Of a stretch of DNA of 64,000 nucleotides, positions 60,000 to 64,000 are shown piece by piece. The notes under the pieces were generated by a model. The model saw only the letters and a program-made list of their open reading frames with translations. It did not search any database and was not told the origin of the DNA. Each line of letters opens with the position of its first letter. Positions within the stretch are counted from its first letter, which is position 1. This DNA is from JBBQWZ01 sp038210135 (GTDB lineage Bacteria > Acidobacteriota > Terriglobia > Bryobacterales > Bryobacteraceae). A program made the position numbers and the translations under genes. Location of the stretch: contig JBBQWZ010000018.1 of assembly GCA_038210135.1 (NCBI GenBank), forward strand, positions 1 through 64,000. The letters are read 5' to 3'.

Positions 60000-61208
60000 C
60001 TAATTGGTGACGACGCCGTAGTAGCGGCCCATCCAATAGGGAAGGATGTAGTCGAGGCCGGCTCCCTCAATCGTGCCGTCGCCGCCACCGGCGAATTGGA
60101 AGGGACTTCTTTGCCAGGTGAAATCGGTAGTGGGGCGCTTGTCAACCGGAATTGGCTGACACGCGTGATCGTAGCACTGCGCGTATTGGCCGGTGACATC
60201 TGTGTAGGGATTGCGGTCCGGGCGTTGGAGCCAAAGGTCGAGGAAAGCCCGCGCGTCGGCGTCGCGCTTGGGATTATCGGGGCCGTTAATGGCGCGGTCG
60301 ATCAGGTTGAAGAACGCGTTTTGGTGATCGTCGGTGGTGTTGCGCAGGATGTCGAAGGCGCGCTGATAGGATATGCGGACCCAGAAGGAATCGCCGCTGG
60401 TAAGCAAGTCCCAGAAGGTGATGTGATCGAGGTTGAATTTGAAGTAGCTGTTGTAGGGATCGGTGACTTCAAGGGCGATGGGCGCGATGGCCGCGGCGGA
60501 GCTGAAGGTGCTGAGGCTCTTATAAGCGTTCGCGAATTTGCCGTTGACGCGGCGGCCTAATTTCAGCAGCGCAAGTTGCTGATCGGCGCGTCCGGCGAAG
60601 GTGGTGACGACGGTTCCGTCGGGCATGCGGATCAGCCAATGATCGCTTTGCAAACGGTCCAGCAGGCGGGTAGTCAGCCAGGCGGCGGCATCGTGGACGT
60701 CCTGCGAATCGGTGAGATTCCAAGCGGCGGTGAGTCCGAAGAAGACGCCGATGTATTGGTCGCGCGAAGTGTTGCCGATCCATATATATTTTTTCCCGTC
60801 GAACAGTCCGGTGTGGACTCCGTTGTGGCTTTCCTCGCCGGTGATCCAGTTGGCGTACGGAGAATTTTCAGGGAAGGCGCAGCGGGCGAGCACGTCGGTG
60901 CCGGTGACGTCGAGCAGCATGCGGATGCCCTGCAGCGCGTCCATGATGTTCTTGTGCGCTTCGGCAGATCTGGTTACGGCATAGCGGAAGGACTCGGCGG
61001 CGATGTAGTGCCCGGTCCAGAGAGCGGAGTCGCCGCAGCGGGAGTATCCGGCGATGTCGTTCGAATCACGCGTCGTGTACGCGGGATCGACGATAGTGCC
61101 ATAGGGGAGGTGGCGGTTCAGGATGCGTGCTTCGATGGCCAGCGCGTCCTTCTCGGCGGCACCGGCGAGGAAGGGGATGGCGAGTGCGACGAGGAACAGC
61201 TTCTTCAC
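60000..61208 (-). CDS. Secreted protein of unknown function
   Basis: A 402-residue exported protein (signal peptide MKKLFLVALAIPFLAGA). The mature part is helical and aromatic (GYSRCGDSALWTGHYIAAES, GVHTGLFDGKKYIWIGNTSR, TAAWLTTRLLDRLQ), suggesting an (alpha/alpha)-barrel enzyme such as a glycosidase-like or lyase-like fold. No catalytic motif is certain. GTG 61208 has aggtgg at eight bases and starts exactly at the signal peptide; an upstream GTG would add four residues. Confidence 0.65.
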   Translation of the reverse strand: MKKLFLVALAIPFLAGAAEKDALAIEARILNRHLPYGTIVDPAYTTRDSNDIAGYSRCGDSALWTGHYIAAESFRYAVTRSAEAHKNIMDALQGIRMLLDVTGTDVLARCAFPENSPYANWITGEESHNGVHTGLFDGKKYIWIGNTSRDQYIGVFFGLTAAWNLTDSQDVHDAAAWLTTRLLDRLQSDHWLIRMPDGTVVTTFAGRADQQLALLKLGRRVNGKFANAYKSLSTFSSAAAIAPIALEVTDPYNSYFKFNLDHITFWDLLTSGDSFWVRISYQRAFDILRNTTDDHQNAFFNLIDRAINGPDNPKRDADARAFLDLWLQRPDRNPYTDVTGQYAQCYDHACQPIPVDKRPTTDFTWQRSPFQFAGGGDGTIEGAGLDYILPYWMGRYYGVVTN

Positions 61209-61345
61209 AAAAGTCACCACCTAGCTATGATGCCTGGGAGCGGCCGGGCGTTCCGTAAAGGTTCTTTCATTGTTGGAGGGATGGGGGCACTCACCGCGCG
61301 GCAATTCGTGCCGCTTCGTGCGCGACGCCCTTTCAAAAACGGTTT

Positions 61346-61370
61346 GAACCCCGACCGTCAGGGAGGGGAC
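61346..61370 (+). repeat. Variant of the dispersed 25-nt repeat
   Basis: gaaccccgaccgtcagggag plus gggac. It shares the ends of the 25-nt element but has a ccgtcaggg centre, as does 52081-52105. It sits just after the stop of the EamA-type pair. Confidence 0.7.
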
Positions 61371-61395
61371 CCAACTCGGTCGCACCCAAACTCGT

Positions 61396-61770
61396 TTAGC
61401 CGTTGGCTAAGCTGAGGAGAACGATTCCGCCCAGGATGAGGCCGACTCCGGCCACTTTGTTGCGGGTGATCGGTTCGCCGAAGAAGAGGCGCGACCAGAC
61501 CATGGTCCAGAGATAGCCTAGCGACACGAGTGGGTAGAGGATGCTGAGCTGGCCGTTGCGCACGCCCCAGACGAAGAAGACGGAGGACACCAGGTAGGCC
61601 GCGGCTCCGGCGACCAGGCGCCAGTTTGTGATGAGGCCCACGATGGTCATCTGCATGCGGCTGGAACTGGCTTTGAGCAGCACGCTGGCGAACGAGCCAA
61701 TGATCGAGGCGATGAACACCAGAATCATGGACGACAGCGGCGTCTTGACGACGGCGACGGCGGCTTGCAT
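61396..61770 (-). CDS. Small EamA/SMR-type four-helix transporter, subunit B
   Basis: A 124-residue membrane protein with four helices, half the size of EamA transporters and similar to SMR proteins (SMILVFIASIIGSFASVLLK, VAGAAAYLVSSVFFVWGVRN, ILYPLVSLGYLWTMVWSRLF, VAGVGLILGGIVLLSLANG). It starts 2 bp after the stop of a homologous gene, so the two probably form a heterodimer, as EbrAB or ArnEF do. Substrate unknown. Confidence 0.82.
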   Translation of the reverse strand: MQAAVAVVKTPLSSMILVFIASIIGSFASVLLKASSSRMQMTIVGLITNWRLVAGAAAYLVSSVFFVWGVRNGQLSILYPLVSLGYLWTMVWSRLFFGEPITRNKVAGVGLILGGIVLLSLANG

Positions 61771-61772
61771 GG

Positions 61773-62156
61773 TCAGCTCTTCGATCCTCGTCCGAGGACG
61801 GCGACCCCGAGGACAATGGTGGCGAGCCCGGCGATTTTGAGCGGAGTCATGCTCTCGTGGAAGATGAGCACCGAGAGGATTCCGACCCAGACATACGTCA
61901 CCGAGATGATGGGATAAATTGACGACAGTTCGCCGTGGCGCAGAGCGAGCGTCAGCAGGATCAGGTTGACGCCGTAACAGGCATAGGCCGCGATCAGGGG
62001 GACGTTGGTGAGCAGGCTCATCATGGCTTCGCTCAAAGTCGCGGGTTGGATTTTGCCGGCGCCGATCTTCATCAGCACTTGAGCGGCGGCTCCAAACACG
62101 GTGCAACAGAGAACCAGCAGCAGGGATTGTCGGTGATTGGCGGCGGCAGTATTCAA
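61773..62156 (-). CDS. Small EamA/SMR-type four-helix transporter, subunit A
   Basis: A 127-residue four-helix membrane protein homologous to its neighbour (LLLVLCCTVFGAAAQVLMKI, AAYACYGVNLILLTLALRHG, SSIYPIISVTYVWVGILSVL, IAGLATIVLGVAVLGRG). The start is uncertain: TTG 62156 is used because further upstream the frame overlaps the phosphofructokinase promoter region. It shares an approximately 85-bp divergent gap with that gene. Confidence 0.75.
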   Translation of the reverse strand: MNTAAANHRQSLLLVLCCTVFGAAAQVLMKIGAGKIQPATLSEAMMSLLTNVPLIAAYACYGVNLILLTLALRHGELSSIYPIISVTYVWVGILSVLIFHESMTPLKIAGLATIVLGVAVLGRGSKS

Positions 62157-62240
62157 ACCCTTCCATGATATCCGACGGACGGCGGCGGAATGTTGCCCGC
62201 GCTCGATGGCGTTGCCGTTAAGGTCGATAGAATAATAGCG

Positions 62241-63404
62241 ATGGCAACTCAACGGATCGGTATTCTCACTGGCGGCGGAGATGTTCCCGGATTGAACTCA
62301 GTGATCAAGAGTGTGACCTACGGCGCGTCGGAGTACGGTCGGCAGGTGGTCGGCATCCGCCGCGGCTGGGAAGGCTTGACGCACTTGAATATCGAGGATC
62401 CGGCGAGCGTGGGGCGGTATGTTCTTCCGCTCGACCGGCAAAATACTCGGCGGATCGATCGGACCGGCGGCACGTTTCTGCATTCGAGCCGGACCAATCC
62501 GTCGAAGATGAAGAAGCTGCCGGACCACTTGATGGGCTCGCTGACGCCCAATGAAAACGGCCAGTACGACATGAGTCCGGTGGTGCTGAAGAATCTGGAA
62601 GCGCTAAAGCTGGATTACCTGGTCGCGATCGGCGGCGACGATACGCTGAGCTACGCGGCGAAGCTGGACGCGCTCGGCTTTCCCGTGGTGGCGGTTCCGA
62701 AAACGATGGACAACGATGTCCGCAACACGGAATACTGCATTGGCTTTTCGACGGCGATCACCCGGGCGACCGATTCCATCCAGCGGCAGCGCACGACGGT
62801 GGGTTCGCACGAGCGCATCGGGATTTTCCGCGTGTTCGGGCGCGACGCCGGACATACGGCGCTCTATACGGCGTACGTCACGTCGATCCGCTGCTGTATT
62901 CCCGAATACAAATTCAATCTCGAAAAACTGATCGCGATGCTGCTCGAAGAGAAGCGCAACAATCCGAGCAACTACGTGCTGATGGTGATGTCCGAAGGCG
63001 CGGAATGGGACGGCTATAAAGTCCAGGAATACGGCGAGGCCGACGATTACGGGCATCGCAAGAAGCTGAACGTCGGCGAGGCGTTGAGCGACCAGATCAA
63101 GGCGCGGACAGGCGAGGAGACGATCGTCAGCGATCTGACCTACGACTTGCGCTCGGGCGATCCGGATTTCGTCGACAAGCTGATCGCGGGCACCTTCGGC
63201 ACGATGGCGCTCGAAGCGGTGATCATGGGCAAGCACGGTGTGATGTCGGCGCTCGTCGAGGGCCGGTATACGATGGCGGCGATACCGGATCCGAAGCTGG
63301 GTCCACGCGGCGTCGATATCCCGTCGATGTACAACACCGAGCGGTACCGGCCGATTTACGCGAATAAAGAAGGGTTCCCGATTTTCCTGGCGCGGGCAAA
63401 TTAG
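62241..63404 (+). CDS. 6-phosphofructokinase, pyrophosphate-dependent type
   Basis: A 387-residue PFK. The N-terminal GILTGGGDVPGLNSVI is typical. At the phosphodonor site it reads GGDDTLS (Asp134 where ATP enzymes have Gly) and PKTMDND (Lys154 where ATP enzymes have Gly), the two residues known to mark pyrophosphate-using PFKs. It phosphorylates fructose 6-phosphate reversibly. ATG 62241 directly precedes the conserved strand; no binding site is visible, so the mRNA may be leaderless or weakly initiated. Confidence 0.85.
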   Translation: MATQRIGILTGGGDVPGLNSVIKSVTYGASEYGRQVVGIRRGWEGLTHLNIEDPASVGRYVLPLDRQNTRRIDRTGGTFLHSSRTNPSKMKKLPDHLMGSLTPNENGQYDMSPVVLKNLEALKLDYLVAIGGDDTLSYAAKLDALGFPVVAVPKTMDNDVRNTEYCIGFSTAITRATDSIQRQRTTVGSHERIGIFRVFGRDAGHTALYTAYVTSIRCCIPEYKFNLEKLIAMLLEEKRNNPSNYVLMVMSEGAEWDGYKVQEYGEADDYGHRKKLNVGEALSDQIKARTGEETIVSDLTYDLRSGDPDFVDKLIAGTFGTMALEAVIMGKHGVMSALVEGRYTMAAIPDPKLGPRGVDIPSMYNTERYRPIYANKEGFPIFLARAN

Positions 63405-63416
63405 GTCGCCGGCCTG

Positions 63417-64000
63417 ATGGACTGGCTTCGGCGATACCTGCAGCCCGCGCGGCCTTCGACCGCTGAGATCCGCCGTTACTTCGAGGACGCGGCTCGGGAT
63501 GAGGAGCATTATCCGACGACCATCGATCCTCGGATTTATCACGTCAAGCTGGTGCTCGAGCATCTGGGCGATGTGGCGGGCAAGCGGGTCGCGGACGTAG
63601 GGTGCGGCAAAGGGCGTTTCGCGCGGATTCTTCAGGAGCGCTCGCCCGGCGTGAAAATCTGCGCGCTGGATCTGGCCGAGAACATGCTGCGGCACGTTCC
63701 GGCGGGGGTCGATCGCTGCATGGCTTCGATGACGGCGCTGCCGCTCGCGACCTCGAGTTGCGATGGCGCGTACGCGACCGAATCGCTCGAGCACGCGGTG
63801 GATATTCAGAAAGCGGTCGCGGAGCTGTGCCGCATCGTGAAGCCCGGCGGGCGGATCGTCATTATCGATAAAAACAAGCGGAAGTGGGGCAAGCTCGAAA
63901 CTCCGCGTTGGGAGAAGTGGTTCGGGCGGAACGAGCTCGAGAAGCTGCTCGGGGCGCATTGCAGTCACGTCGAGAGCCGCGAGATTTCCTATTGGGAAGA
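63417..64000 (+). CDS. Class I SAM-dependent methyltransferase (partial, runs off the window)
   Basis: The frame is open from ATG 63417 to the window end (194 codons). It has the SAM-binding loop KRVADVGCGKGRFARIL, the acidic CALDLAENML, and the post-motif segments DGAYATESLEHAVD and RIVKPGGRIVIIDKN of Methyltransf_11 proteins. It begins 12 bp after the PFK stop, so cotranscription is likely. The C-terminus and substrate are not visible. Confidence 0.82.
   Translation, partial: MDWLRRYLQPARPSTAEIRRYFEDAARDEEHYPTTIDPRIYHVKLVLEHLGDVAGKRVADVGCGKGRFARILQERSPGVKICALDLAENMLRHVPAGVDRCMASMTALPLATSSCDGAYATESLEHAVDIQKAVAELCRIVKPGGRIVIIDKNKRKWGKLETPRWEKWFGRNELEKLLGAHCSHVESREISYWE

Noticed and set aside
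61396..62166. One 256-codon minus-strand gene across both EamA-type genes
   Set aside because: Its first half is in the wrong frame; hydrophobic helices and homology are split between two separate frames with their own starts.

Overview
The window looks like chromosome of an Acidobacteriota bacterium of the Bryobacterales / 'Solibacter' type. This is inferred from a secreted protein at 38656-40512 whose C-terminal part resembles the uncharacterised domain abundant in Solibacter, from the many short intergenic hairpin and tandem repeats, from frequent GTG/TTG starts, and from high GC with tightly packed operons. Most genes are core-type housekeeping or envelope genes.

Layout. 1-3400: repeats, a CCA-adding/poly(A) polymerase-like enzyme, a XerC/D-like recombinase and a 26-nt tandem array. 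3400-8200: small conserved genes, a 2H phosphodiesterase, a patatin phospholipase, a GH5 glycosidase and a secreted protein. 8260-12560 (minus): metX-metW, then SPFH protein / NAD-kinase-like / NrtR-like Nudix. 12800-20940 (plus): carA-carB, a membrane spermidine-synthase-like protein, a glutaryl-CoA-dehydrogenase-like enzyme and secG.

20951-29631: tRNA-Leu(GAG) whose 3' end is the target of an integrated island of about 8.6 kb, bounded by a 29-bp direct repeat. The island carries a tyrosine integrase, a putative excisionase-like protein, a protein with HUH-replication-initiator-like motifs, a serine recombinase, and a defence module: XRE controller with a palindromic operator, m5C methyltransferase, DUF3883-type nuclease, Vsr endonuclease and one unknown protein.

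29890-43870: DEAD-box helicase; then a divergent eight-gene locus centred on a CarH/LitR-type B12-dependent MerR regulator at 34342. It controls, by inference, a desaturase, an FAD amine-oxidase-like protein, DUF1365, two CFA-synthase-like methyltransferases, DUF1295 and DUF1475 proteins. Both promoters have their -35 boxes inside a perfect 12-bp inverted repeat. I read this as a light/photo-oxidative-stress membrane-lipid remodelling system. Two secreted enzymes follow (a GH5-like protein lacking its acid/base Glu, and a PD40-amidohydrolase fusion).

44010-46910: accessory patch with a TIR-domain protein, a frame-disrupted fragment, a truncated IS256-family transposase and a DUF3291 gene. 46930-53250: envelope proteins and an ECF sigma / zinc-finger anti-sigma / two DUF4097 operon. 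53460-55610: MarR regulator with a leaderless-type promoter, YceI, and a DedA-rhodanese fusion with an in-frame TGA exactly where homologues are expected to have Cys, followed by a SECIS-like hairpin: a candidate selenoprotein. 55620-64000: HlyD-type adaptor, coiled-coil and membrane proteins, YhhN, paired 4-TM EamA/SMR proteins, a pyrophosphate-type phosphofructokinase and a methyltransferase cut by the window end.

All family assignments come from reading motifs by eye; no database search was run.
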